A stretch of 37,438 nt of DNA from Holophagaceae bacterium (GTDB taxonomy: Bacteria; Acidobacteriota; Holophagae; Holophagales; Holophagaceae), in NCBI GenBank assembly GCA_003165415.1, contig PLUC01000244.1:20513-57950 (forward strand), given 5' to 3'. The translations under genes were made by a program, and so were the position numbers. A model generated the notes under the pieces. It ran no database searches. It was not told where the DNA came from and saw only the letters and a program-made list of their open reading frames with translations. Positions 16,014 to 23,881 of this stretch are shown here, one piece after another. The stretch's first letter is position 1, and each line of letters opens with the position of its first letter.

Positions 16014-16630
16014 GCTCCCGGCTCGACCACCTGGTGGTGACCGCCCCAACCCTGGCCGCCGGAGTGGCGTACGTGCGGGAGGCCCTGGGCGTCACCGCCC
16101 AGGCCGGAGGCAAGCACCCGCGCATGGGCACCCACAACTGCCTGCTCAAGCTGGGGCCTGCGGTGTATCTGGAGGTGATCGCCGTGGACCCGGAGGCCGC
16201 CGCTCCGGACCACCCGCGCTGGTTCCATCTGGACCGGGAGCAGCCCCCCCGCCTGGCCGCCTGGGTCGCCCGCACCGGCGACATCCGGGCCGCCGCGGCC
16301 CATTCCGCCGCGTTCGGCGCCATCGAGCCCATGGAGCGGGGTCCCCTGCGCTGGGAGATCACCCTGCCGCCGCAGGGCGGCCTGCCCTTCGACGGCGTCG
16401 CGCCGATCCTGATCCAGTGGCAGACCGAACCCCATCCCGCCGCCCTGCTCCTGGATTCGGGGTGCACCCTGGCCGGGCTCCATGGGTTCCATCCCCAGGC
16501 GCCGGCCATCGCCAGCCTGCTGCGGGCCATCGGGTTCCAGGATGCCTTCACCCTCTCGCTTCCGCCCGGAGGCCAGGCGCCCGGCCTGGTGGCCCGCATC
16601 GCCACCCCCGGCGGCCTGCGCACCCTCTAA
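16010..16630 (+). CDS. Glyoxalase-like (VOC superfamily) protein
   Basis: A 206-residue protein of the glyoxalase-like domain type. The opening SSRLDHLVVTAPTLAAGVAY is the typical first beta-alpha unit with a histidine ligand, and LLKLGPAVYLEVIAVDP supplies the acidic residue at the end of the module; a second module follows from about residue 130 (CTLAGLHGFHPQAPAIASLL). Members of this group bind a metal and small substrates; the reaction is not predictable. The start is GTG 16010, overlapping the motB stop as GTGA, so it is translationally coupled to the stator gene, though no functional link is known. A 32-base hairpin follows the stop directly. Confidence 0.78.
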   Translation: MSSRLDHLVVTAPTLAAGVAYVREALGVTAQAGGKHPRMGTHNCLLKLGPAVYLEVIAVDPEAAAPDHPRWFHLDREQPPRLAAWVARTGDIRAAAAHSAAFGAIEPMERGPLRWEITLPPQGGLPFDGVAPILIQWQTEPHPAALLLDSGCTLAGLHGFHPQAPAIASLLRAIGFQDAFTLSLPPGGQAPGLVARIATPGGLRTL

Positions 16631-16662
16631 CAGCCGTCAGGTCGCTTGCGACCTTACGGCTG
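16631..16662. terminator. Hairpin terminator between convergent genes
   Basis: CAGCCGTCAGGTCGC (16631-16645) pairs with GCGACCTTACGGCTG (16648-16662) with one mismatch and a minimal TT loop. It begins right after the stop codon of the glyoxalase-like gene and about 45 bp beyond the convergent GGDEF/EAL gene end, so it can serve both strands. It lacks a long T-tract, so termination efficiency is uncertain. Confidence 0.6.
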
Positions 16663-16706
16663 CTTGGGCCCAGCCGAACGCTTAATTCAAACGTGATCCA
16701 ACGGTG

Positions 16707-18872
16707 CTAAGTAACGCGTGCCAACTGCTCCCGGTAGAAGGCGCGGAAGACTCCGGGGCTCATGGGGCGGCCGTAGAGGAAGCCCTGGGCCTTGTGGCAG
16801 CCCCGGTCCAGCAGGAAGTTGGCCTGGTCCAGGTGCTCGACTCCCTCCGCCATCACTTCCAGGCCGAGGCTCTTGCCCATGGCGATGATGGCTGCGGCCA
16901 GGCTGCGGCTCTGGGATTCGGAGGAAAGGGACTGGATGAAGGACTGGTCGATCTTGATGATGTCGAAGGGATAGTGGTGCAGGTAGCTCAGGGAGCTGAA
17001 GCCCGTGCCGAAGTCGTCCAGGGCCAAGGTTATGCCCAGGTCCTTCATGCGCCGGAGGGCGTTGAGGGCCTGGCCGGAACTCTCCAGCAGCACGCTTTCG
17101 GTGACTTCCACCTCCAGGTTCATGGGGTTCGCCCCGGTCAGGGCGATGCAGTGTTCGATGCGGTCCAGCAACTGCGGGTCCAGCATCTGCACGCTGCTCA
17201 GGTTCACCGCCACCCGGATGGACGGAAGCCCCTCGGCCAGGAGCGCCTGGATGAACGTGAGCGCCTCCCGGAACACGAACTCGCCCAGTTCCACGATGAG
17301 GCCGGTCTCCTCGGCCACCGGGATGAACCGGGTGGGGGAGATGGAGCCCATCTCCGGGTCGTCCCAGCGCAGCAGGGCCTCCATGCCGATGACCGTGTGG
17401 TTGCGGGCGTCGATCTGGGGCTGGAAGAACACGTGGAAGGCCCCGTGGGCCAGGCCCCGGCGCATGCCCACCTCCAGCGCGAAGCATTCCAGCAGCCGCG
17501 TGCTCATGGACGGATCGAAGAACTGGAAGCGGTTCCGGCCGCCCTCCTTGGCCGCGTACATGGCCCGGTCGGCATTCTTCAGCAGGGTGTCCGGGTCCTG
17601 GCCGTCCTGGGGGATCAGGGCGATGCCGATGCTCGGGGTGACCACCAGCTCATGGCCTTCCAGCAGGATCGGCTGGCGCAGCACCTCCAGGATGCGCTGC
17701 GCCACCCGCCCGGCGTTCATCGGATTCGAGATGTTGCCGAGGATCAGGCAGAACTCGTCGCCGCCGATGCGGGCCACCGAGTCCCCGTCGCCGGTCTCAG
17801 CCCGGGCGAGCATGTCCGAAGGGCGCAGCACCTCGGAAACCCGGGCGGCGACCACCTTCAGCAGGTCGTCCCCCAGGGCGTGGCCCAGGGTGTCGTTGAC
17901 CCGCTTGAAATTGTCCAGGTCCAGGTAGAGGATGGCCGCCCTCAGGGGCAGGGGCGCCCCCTCGCTGCGCTGGATTTCCGCCAGGAGCCGCTCCAGGGTG
18001 GAGTTGAAGGCGTGGCGGTTCCACAGCCCGGTGAGCACATCGTGGTAGGCCATGTGCCGGATCTGCTGTTCGAAGAGCTTGCGCTGGGTGATGTCCCGCA
18101 CCATCACCAGGACCCGGTCCTGGGCTGACGCGACGAAACGGGCCTCGCAGAACCGGGGCTCATTCTCGAAGGGGTGGGTGAAGTCCAGGCTGAGCACCTC
18201 CGACGGCGTGCCCAGGGCCTGCTGGCAGCGCTCCCGGACCTGCGCCGCCAGGTCCTCGGGCAGCAGCCTGGCCAGGGTGCCCAGGGCGGGACGATGGCCG
18301 CTCTCCCCCCGCTGCGAGCCGGAATGGACCAGGGTGACCTGTTCCTCGCGGTCCACCATGAAGATGGAGTCCGGGTGCACCGCCAGAATCGAGCGCAGGG
18401 TCCCGAGGCTTTCCCGGAGTTCCCGGAGGGACTGGCTGGCCTGCAGCACATGCAGGATCCGGAAGGAAAGATGCTTCCAGTGCAGCGGCTTGGCCAGGAA
18501 GTCGTTGGCGCCCGCCTGGTAGGCCGAATGGATGGACCCCAGGTCATCCAGACCGGTCACCATGACCACCGGAAGTTCCTCCGGGGACCAGGTCCGGCGG
18601 ATTTCCCGGCAGATGCCGAACCCGTCCTCGCCCACCAGGACGATGTCCAGGAGCACCAGATCCGGCTTCAACTCCCGGATGAGCCTGAGCCCCTCCACGC
18701 CGTCGGTGGCCGTGTGGCAGACCATGCCGGCGACAGCGAGGGTCCTGGAAATCATGAGCAGGGTCATGGCGTCGTCGTCGATGGCCACCACCGTGGCCAC
18801 CGGACCGCTGGCCGGCGAATCGCCGCCCGTCGCCGGACCACCTTCGTTGTCCCCGCCCTGCCCTGTGCCCAT
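16707..18872 (-). CDS. REC-PAS-GGDEF-EAL c-di-GMP regulator
   Basis: A 721-residue bifunctional cyclic-di-GMP enzyme. Residues about 26-145 are a receiver domain with the phospho-acceptor in LVLLDIVL and the conserved lysine in FLAKPLHW. A PAS-like domain follows (about 160-270). The diguanylate cyclase domain has an intact GGDEF near residue 368, with a short insertion between RPSD and the active site. The phosphodiesterase domain (about 465-715) keeps its catalytic set: EALLRW, VNLSSVQ, EVTESV, DDFGTG, KIDQSF, EGVE and QGFLYGRP. Both synthesis and breakdown are therefore possible, gated by phosphorylation from an unlinked kinase. Its position beside motAB fits control of motility, but that is inference. 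It is cytosolic, with no membrane segment. Confidence 0.93.
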   Translation of the reverse strand: MGTGQGGDNEGGPATGGDSPASGPVATVVAIDDDAMTLLMISRTLAVAGMVCHTATDGVEGLRLIRELKPDLVLLDIVLVGEDGFGICREIRRTWSPEELPVVMVTGLDDLGSIHSAYQAGANDFLAKPLHWKHLSFRILHVLQASQSLRELRESLGTLRSILAVHPDSIFMVDREEQVTLVHSGSQRGESGHRPALGTLARLLPEDLAAQVRERCQQALGTPSEVLSLDFTHPFENEPRFCEARFVASAQDRVLVMVRDITQRKLFEQQIRHMAYHDVLTGLWNRHAFNSTLERLLAEIQRSEGAPLPLRAAILYLDLDNFKRVNDTLGHALGDDLLKVVAARVSEVLRPSDMLARAETGDGDSVARIGGDEFCLILGNISNPMNAGRVAQRILEVLRQPILLEGHELVVTPSIGIALIPQDGQDPDTLLKNADRAMYAAKEGGRNRFQFFDPSMSTRLLECFALEVGMRRGLAHGAFHVFFQPQIDARNHTVIGMEALLRWDDPEMGSISPTRFIPVAEETGLIVELGEFVFREALTFIQALLAEGLPSIRVAVNLSSVQMLDPQLLDRIEHCIALTGANPMNLEVEVTESVLLESSGQALNALRRMKDLGITLALDDFGTGFSSLSYLHHYPFDIIKIDQSFIQSLSSESQSRSLAAAIIAMGKSLGLEVMAEGVEHLDQANFLLDRGCHKAQGFLYGRPMSPGVFRAFYREQLARVT

Positions 18873-19114
18873 ACTCTGATTTTATATAGCTTTATGGGAA
18901 CAATTGAAAGGATAAGTAGAGATGAAATTTTTAACGTTGCAAACCCCATCCCGCCTCCCAACCTTAACCGGAGGAGGCGGCCTCCGTGGCGACGATCATT
19001 GACAATGGAAATGATAATGCTGGATTTCAAGCCGAAAGGCTGGGTTCGACCCCATGACGCTCCGCCAGGCCAGGGTGCGGGAGGCCGAAGGAAGAGACCA
19101 ATCGGGGGTGGGGT

Positions 19115-20010
19115 CTACCTCTTTATCTCGCTGGTCCCTTGCATGCCCAGGAGCGAAAGGCTGTCCACCGTGAACACGGAACTGTTCGCTTCCGTCGCTT
19201 CCATGGTCAGGGAGACGGTGACGGCCCTCATGGCCGATTCCCGGGCGTGGACATAGTCCGACCCCAGCATCAGATAGGTGGTGAGCGCCCGGTACCAGAT
19301 CGCCGCCGTGGCGTCCGGGCCGATGCCGGCCATGCCTCCCGGAAGGCGGCGGGAGCACCGGACGCCCGGGGGAGTGGGGGGCGCAGGGGTGCGGGCGACC
19401 CCCTGACTGAGAAAATACAAGGCCCGGCTTAGTGGGCCGGAGGCACGGTGGCCATCCATGCGGGCCAACTCCGGGGTCCATTCATCCGGTAGGTCGGGAC
19501 CCATGAGGCTGGGTTTGTAGAGGGTGCGTTTCAACAATAGGCGAGGACATGGTCGGCCACATACTCGACCTGGTCGCAGGCATTGGCCTTGGCTCCGGCG
19601 GAGCCCCGGACCTGGGTGGCCATGACCGGGAAGATCACCAGTTCCGAACGCCCGAACACCAGCCTGGAGCCGTCCGGCCCTTGGGCCTCCCGGACCTTCT
19701 GCTGGACCTTGGCCAGGGGCATCAAGGAGCCGATCTCCAACTCCCAGCCGGGCTCGCGGCTCTCCCCCTCCCACCAGGGTTTGGCACCCTTGGCGGGGGT
19801 ATGGAGAATGCCTTCGGAATCCCAGACCCGGATGCCTTTATAAAAATGTTCATAGCGGGTGTGGGTCTGGCCCAGGGCGTCCGTGATCGTGGCGCGGGGC
19901 ACCCACCGGTGGTCGTCCCCCCGGGAAGGAAGCCCGGCGAGGATCCCGACCCACAAAAGCACAGCCAGGAAACAACGTCCTGGACGGTGGAGACGCGATG
20001 TGACTTCCAT
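19115..20010 (-). pseudogene. M4 metallopeptidase pseudogene, catalytic centre deleted
   Basis: Two frames together encode the ends of a secreted thermolysin-like (M4) protease. From 20010 to about 19531 there is a signal peptide (FLAVLLWVGILAGLPS) and a propeptide with HFYKGIRVWDSEG, which matches the propeptide of the intact M4 gene at 23882 (HTYQGLRVWDS). It then stops. In another frame, from about 19545 to 19115, the C-terminal M4 domain continues with RTLYKPSLMG, GHRASGPLSRALYFL (the second active-site histidine region) and IWYRALTTYL. The HExTH helix and the glutamate ligand are missing: relative to the intact paralogue about 270 residues are lost at the junction near 19531-19545, with a frameshift. 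The start and the final stop are retained. Confidence 0.85.
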
Positions 20011-20051
20011 GGGATTGGCTCCTATGAGAACCTGGGGTCACAGTTATTTTA

Positions 20052-20082
20052 AATAAATTAATAATTTATTCGATGAAGTCAA
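20052..20082 (-). promoter_or_regulatory. Promoter with overlapping palindrome upstream of the M4 pseudogene
   Basis: On the minus strand TTGACT (20082-20077) and TAATTT (20060-20055) are spaced 16 bp apart, about 45 bp before the pseudogene start. A perfect 8-3-8 palindrome, AATAAATT-AAT-AATTTATT, occupies 20052-20070 and overlaps the -10 box, a typical place for a repressor. The promoter survives although the gene is dead. Confidence 0.5.
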
Positions 20083-20288
20083 TGATTTTTATTAATAAAA
20101 CCTCGCCTTCGGGCGGGCCAGAGCATCACGCAGCACTCCGGGAGCCCCGGGACGGCCTGGTGGTGTTCGCCTTCCAGGTTGACGTCGGTGAAGTCAGTCA
20201 TCCTCAGACGGGCCTTGGTGGCGCGCTTCCGGCGCGGCGTTCGCGCCCTCCTTTGAAGGTGAGGTTCAATCAGTTTCCGTAAGCTTCG

Positions 20289-20552
20289 TCAACGTCCGGG
20301 TTCGGCCGGGACCACGGTGAGGGGGGAGTTGGTCTCCAGGGTCCACCCCTCGTTCAGGACCAGGCGCAGCCGCCAGCTCACCTTCCCGGGGGCCGGAAAA
20401 CGCTGGAAGGGGAGTTCGACCCACGCGTTGAAGGTGCCGGTGCCCTCCACCGGGGGGAGCAGGCCGGCCGTCCCGTGCTCATCATGGAAGGTTGGGAAAA
20501 CTGGCCCCGCGATCTGGGCGCCGACGGCCCCTCCTGTTCCCGCCCGGGACAA
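20289..20552 (-). other. Possible coding remnant in the 20083-20608 gap
   Basis: The 600-bp interval between the M4 pseudogene and the propeller gene contains no gene I can name. A minus-strand reading of up to 87 residues ends with [20 protein letters not shown] and LETNSPLTVVP, which looks like the last strands of a beta-sandwich domain, but its 5' part runs through a hairpin and lacks a convincing start. It may be the 3' end of a deleted secreted-protein gene. The rest of the interval shows no recognisable content. Confidence 0.3.
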
Positions 20553-20563
20553 GGGGCGGGAAC
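20536..20563. promoter_or_regulatory. Inverted repeat upstream of the propeller protein gene
   Basis: GTTCCCGCCC (20536-20545) and GGGCGGGAAC (20554-20563) form a perfect 10-bp inverted repeat with an 8-base spacer. It ends 22 bp before a TATACT box (20586-20591) and 45 bp before the start codon, so it occupies the -35 region. It could bind a regulator or terminate transcription coming from the left. Confidence 0.45.
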
Positions 20564-20608
20564 CTCGTCGTAATTAACTGCACATTATACTTTATGACGA
20601 GGATAAAT

Positions 20609-22567
20609 ATGATTAAATCATTATCCATAGCACGATCCCTGGGTTCCTTCGCCCTTGGCCTCTGCCTTGGGCTGGGGGGGGGTGGCCTGGAAGCCGGCAA
20701 GAAAAAGAAGGCCCGCAAAAAACCCGCGCCCGTCGCTGCGGCAGCCGCAGCGCCTCCCGCTGCCCCTGGCGGTGCCCGGGGAGCCGACTCGGCGCTGGTC
20801 AGGCTCCTGTTCGGTGCGGGGCCCAGGGGCGCGGCGGCCGGTACCGCGGCCGTGATCCCCCCGTTCCAATGGATCGCGACCCCCCTGGGCGGAAGGGTGC
20901 CGACCCCGGATCAGCTGGTGCCCGGGGCCAATCTCAACGCGGCGAACCTGACCGGCATGGACCTGAGGGACCTGGACCTTTCGGGGGCCAGCCTCATCGG
21001 CGCCAATCTCAGCGGCGCCCGGATGAAGGGGACCCGGCTGGATGGCGCCCGCCTGTTCATGGCCAGGACCGAAGGCACCCTCGATCTGGATTGGGGCGGC
21101 GCCCTGGCGCATCCCTTCTTCGCCGGCGGGGGACGGGAACGGCTGGGGACCTTCAAGTTCTATGAACCACCTGCCAAGCCCTTCGCCCGCGAAACCGTCC
21201 TGCCCCAGGACGCGATCCTCGTGGGTTCCCAGGGGGATCTGTTCCTGATGCGGAAAGGAGAGTCCCGGTATCTCTTCATCACCCCCACCGGGTATTGCGC
21301 CCAGGTGATGTTCGGGAGCGGACCGGTCCATGCCATGACCAAGGTCGCGGACCGGCGGATCGCCTTCATCCACGAGTCCAAGATCACCCTCGAGCGGGAC
21401 TTCAAGTTCTGGACAGAGGACACGGTCTCCACCGCTGAATGCGACAACCACTTCTCGGCCGCCATCACCCACCTCTGTGGCACGGCCAGCGGCAAGCTCT
21501 GGGTGTCGTTTCCCGGGGGCATCGACTGTCTGGATTGCAAGGATCTGGGGCGTGGCCATGCCAGCACGACCCAGGCCTTCAGTCTGCCCGACGGTTTCGA
21601 ACCCTCGAGCCTGGCCGCCAACCGTGATGGGGACCTGGTATTCCTCGCGCATCCAGGCCTGGACTCGATCAACGTGTTCGCGCAGCTGCCCGAGCCCACG
21701 GTCCTGGTCCTGCCCTTGCCCAAGGGTGCGCATGCCCAGCGTCTGGCCCTGGGCACTGGGGAAACCCTGTGGTTCACCGACCCGGAGCGGAATACCCTGG
21801 GGTGCGTCTGGTTCAACCCTGACCTCCCCGAGCCCAAGGTCGACCTCTGGCCCCTCGCGGCCAAGGATTCCCCGCCCCGCGGGCTCCACAGCCTGCTCCT
21901 GGGGCCCGACGGCAACATGTGGTATACCCAAGCGACTCCCCCGGGCCTTGGCCGGATCGACGAAGGCGGGGTGCACACCTTCTGGCCCCGGCCCGTCCCA
22001 GAACGGGTGGCCGAGGGGAAACGGCCTGTGGCTTGGGCCCCGCTCCCAGGCGCCGCGTCCGCGGCGGAGGAGCCCGGGGACGAAAAGAAGAGTGTCCGCC
22101 GCATGGATCCGGCCGCGCCGCCCAGGGTGCCCACGCCCCCGTCCGCTGAAGTTTCGGAAGCTTTCGCCAAGGCCTTCCTGCGCTCCAAGGGACTCGAGCT
22201 CACCGAGGGCGCCCTCCAGCACATCCTGGACAAGCACCTCGCGGGCCCGCTCAACGGCGCCAGCCAGTTCAGCGCCACCATCCGGACCCGGGAGGCCCTG
22301 CTGGCCATGCTGATCCAGGGCGTGGACCGGGCCAGGTCGGTGGCCGGGGTGACCCGGTGGTGGGACGCCGCGGGCATCTGCCACACCTGCTGCCTCATGG
22401 ACGATCCCGTGGGCCATTTCGCCGTGCCGGACCCGGCCGCTCCGGACGGCGTGCGGATGATGCCCACCTACTGCTTCGACATCGTCACCGATCAGCGAAC
22501 CTTCCTGGATGGCACCCGGGGGCACACCATCCTTTCCGCCTACCCGGAAAGCCCCACCCGGTTCTGA
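20609..22567 (+). CDS. Secreted pentapeptide-repeat/beta-propeller protein with toxin-nuclease-like C-terminus
   Basis: A 652-residue exported protein of mosaic build. Residues 1-30 are a signal peptide ([15 protein letters not shown]), followed by a lysine- and alanine/proline-rich linker. Residues about 108-150 are pentapeptide repeats ([20 protein letters not shown]). Residues about 165-470 contain Vgb-like propeller blades ([44 protein letters not shown]). After a proline-rich linker, residues about 515-652 include HILDKH near 537, a [13 protein letters not shown] segment and the end HTILSAYP; this order (HxxxxH, S/T-x-F, L-S/T-A-Y-P) recalls catalytic domains of bacterial polymorphic-toxin ribonucleases. 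ATG 20609 was chosen because GAGG lies six bases upstream and the signal peptide follows. No immunity gene is obvious downstream. Domain calls for the first two parts are fair; the nuclease idea is tentative. Confidence 0.65.
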   Translation: MIKSLSIARSLGSFALGLCLGLGGGGLEAGKKKKARKKPAPVAAAAAAPPAAPGGARGADSALVRLLFGAGPRGAAAGTAAVIPPFQWIATPLGGRVPTPDQLVPGANLNAANLTGMDLRDLDLSGASLIGANLSGARMKGTRLDGARLFMARTEGTLDLDWGGALAHPFFAGGGRERLGTFKFYEPPAKPFARETVLPQDAILVGSQGDLFLMRKGESRYLFITPTGYCAQVMFGSGPVHAMTKVADRRIAFIHESKITLERDFKFWTEDTVSTAECDNHFSAAITHLCGTASGKLWVSFPGGIDCLDCKDLGRGHASTTQAFSLPDGFEPSSLAANRDGDLVFLAHPGLDSINVFAQLPEPTVLVLPLPKGAHAQRLALGTGETLWFTDPERNTLGCVWFNPDLPEPKVDLWPLAAKDSPPRGLHSLLLGPDGNMWYTQATPPGLGRIDEGGVHTFWPRPVPERVAEGKRPVAWAPLPGAASAAEEPGDEKKSVRRMDPAAPPRVPTPPSAEVSEAFAKAFLRSKGLELTEGALQHILDKHLAGPLNGASQFSATIRTREALLAMLIQGVDRARSVAGVTRWWDAAGICHTCCLMDDPVGHFAVPDPAAPDGVRMMPTYCFDIVTDQRTFLDGTRGHTILSAYPESPTRF

Positions 22568-22787
22568 ACCGGGCCATTCCCGGCCCCAGGGGCTGAATGG
22601 ACGAAGCGGCGGGATCCGTAACGAAATACCAATCCGCCGAAACCTGCCACCGGTCGGGTCCGGGCCCCTCGGAACCCGTCACCACGTCCTTGAGTTCGAG
22701 GCTCTGGCCCGGTGCCTTGGAATTTCAACGGTTTGGTTGCCCCATTGGCACGGGCGCGAGGTATCTTGGCCTCGGAGGCACCCGCCC

Positions 22788-23558
22788 ATGGACCAGGTCC
22801 ACCCTTCCGCCGCCCAGGGCTTTGCCGCCGCAGCTGAGGCCTACGTGCGCGGCCGGCCCTCATACCCGGCCGAACTGCTGTCGTGGCTCACCGGAACGCT
22901 GGCCCTGGGGCCCGGCGCGACCTGCGTCGATCTGGGCGCCGGCACCGGCAAGTTCACCCGGCTGCTGCGCCAGACCGGAGCGGAGGTGATCGCGGTGGAG
23001 CCGGTGGCCGAGATGCGGGAGCAGCTCACCGCCGGCCTCCCCAGGATCCAGGCCCTGGAGGGCACCGCCCAGGCCCTGCCGCTGGCCGACGCTTCGGTGG
23101 ATGCGGTCCTCTGCGCCCAGGCCTTCCACTGGTTCGCCACCGCCGAGGCGCTGGCGGAGATCCATCGGGTCCTGCAGCCCGGAGGCAGGCTGGGCCTGGT
23201 GTGGAACGTCCGGGACGAAACGGTCGACTGGGTCGCCGCCATGACCGCCATCCTTGCGCCCTTTGAAAGCGCCACGCCACGGTTCCACAAGGGCGAGTGG
23301 CGCCGCCCGTTCACCGGCGCGCGGTTCACCGGGCTGGAAGAGACCTGCTTCCCGTACCAGCACGTGGGTCCCGCGCGCGAGGTGATCGTCGACCGCAGTC
23401 TGTCGGTGAGCTTCATCGCCAGCCTTCCGGCCGCGGCCCGGGCCCAGGTGGAGGCCAGTCTGCTTGAGCTGATCGCCTCCCACCCGCAGTTGCGCGGCCG
23501 GAAGACCGTCACGGTCCCGTACCTGACCCACGCCTACGGCTGTTCAAAACTACCTTAA
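22788..23558 (+). CDS. Class I SAM-dependent methyltransferase (type 11)
   Basis: A 256-residue cytosolic methyltransferase of the UbiE/BioC-like type. Motif I is CVDLGAGTGKFTRLL near residue 45, the acidic end of beta-2 is in IAVEPVAEM, and the family segments LEGTAQALPLADASVDAVLC and AEIHRVLQPGGRLGLVWN follow. The N-terminus AAQGFAAAAEAYVRGRPSYP is typical of this group. The substrate is unknown. ATG 22788 was chosen because GGAGG lies nine bases upstream; the frame is open for 280 bases further up but without family similarity. It is monocistronic as far as can be seen; the 220 bases before it hold no gene I can support. Confidence 0.85.
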   Translation: MDQVHPSAAQGFAAAAEAYVRGRPSYPAELLSWLTGTLALGPGATCVDLGAGTGKFTRLLRQTGAEVIAVEPVAEMREQLTAGLPRIQALEGTAQALPLADASVDAVLCAQAFHWFATAEALAEIHRVLQPGGRLGLVWNVRDETVDWVAAMTAILAPFESATPRFHKGEWRRPFTGARFTGLEETCFPYQHVGPAREVIVDRSLSVSFIASLPAAARAQVEASLLELIASHPQLRGRKTVTVPYLTHAYGCSKLP

Positions 23559-23782
23559 AATTCAATATTTCAACACGCTTCCCGACCCCGCGGCCCCCGG
23601 GATCCGGGGCGACCTGGGGGCGTTGCGGGGCTTGGTCATTCCCGGATTCGAATGGACTGCACCGGAAACTGATCATCCGGTCCCTCCCACCGGAGTGGCT
23701 GTATCCGGGGCCAAGCGTATTTTAAACTTGGCCCGGGCGTCGCCCGATGGCGGACCAGCCTTTTCACCCAGGAGATATTTAC

Positions 23783-23824
23783 ATGCAATTATTAAAGATA
23801 CTTTTCCTCGGCACGGCTGGTTGA
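23783..23824 (+). other. 13-residue leader-like reading frame
   Basis: AGGAGATATTTAC precedes an ATG at 23783, a strong ribosome binding site. The frame reads MQLLKILFLGTAG and stops. The peptide resembles the start of a signal peptide cut short. It may be the surviving 5' end of a deleted secreted-protein gene, or a leader peptide. Its stop codon lies inside the -35 box of the next gene. The rest of the 23559-23881 interval has no recognisable gene. Confidence 0.3.
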
Positions 23825-23847
23825 CGTACTGATAATTAAATTATACT
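23821..23847 (+). promoter_or_regulatory. Probable promoter of the M4 peptidase gene
   Basis: TTGACG at 23821-23826 and TATACT at 23842-23847 lie 15 bp apart, about 35 bp upstream of the start codon. The 9-mer ATTATACTT around the -10 box is also found upstream of the propeller protein gene (20584-20592), so the two secreted-protein genes may share control. Confidence 0.45.
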
Positions 23848-23881
23848 TATTGAGCTGAGCGTCCTGCCGGTGGAGACTTCA

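Noticed and set aside
18873-19114. A possible riboswitch in the AT-rich leader of the GGDEF/EAL gene
   Set aside because: No c-di-GMP aptamer consensus or extended pairing was visible, so only an ordinary promoter region can be assumed.
20073-20282. A plus-strand frame of 69 codons with HHAALREPRDGLVVFAFQVD, which loosely recalls alpha-carbonic anhydrase
   Set aside because: The similarity is too short and lacks the histidine ligands in the right arrangement; no ribosome binding site precedes it.
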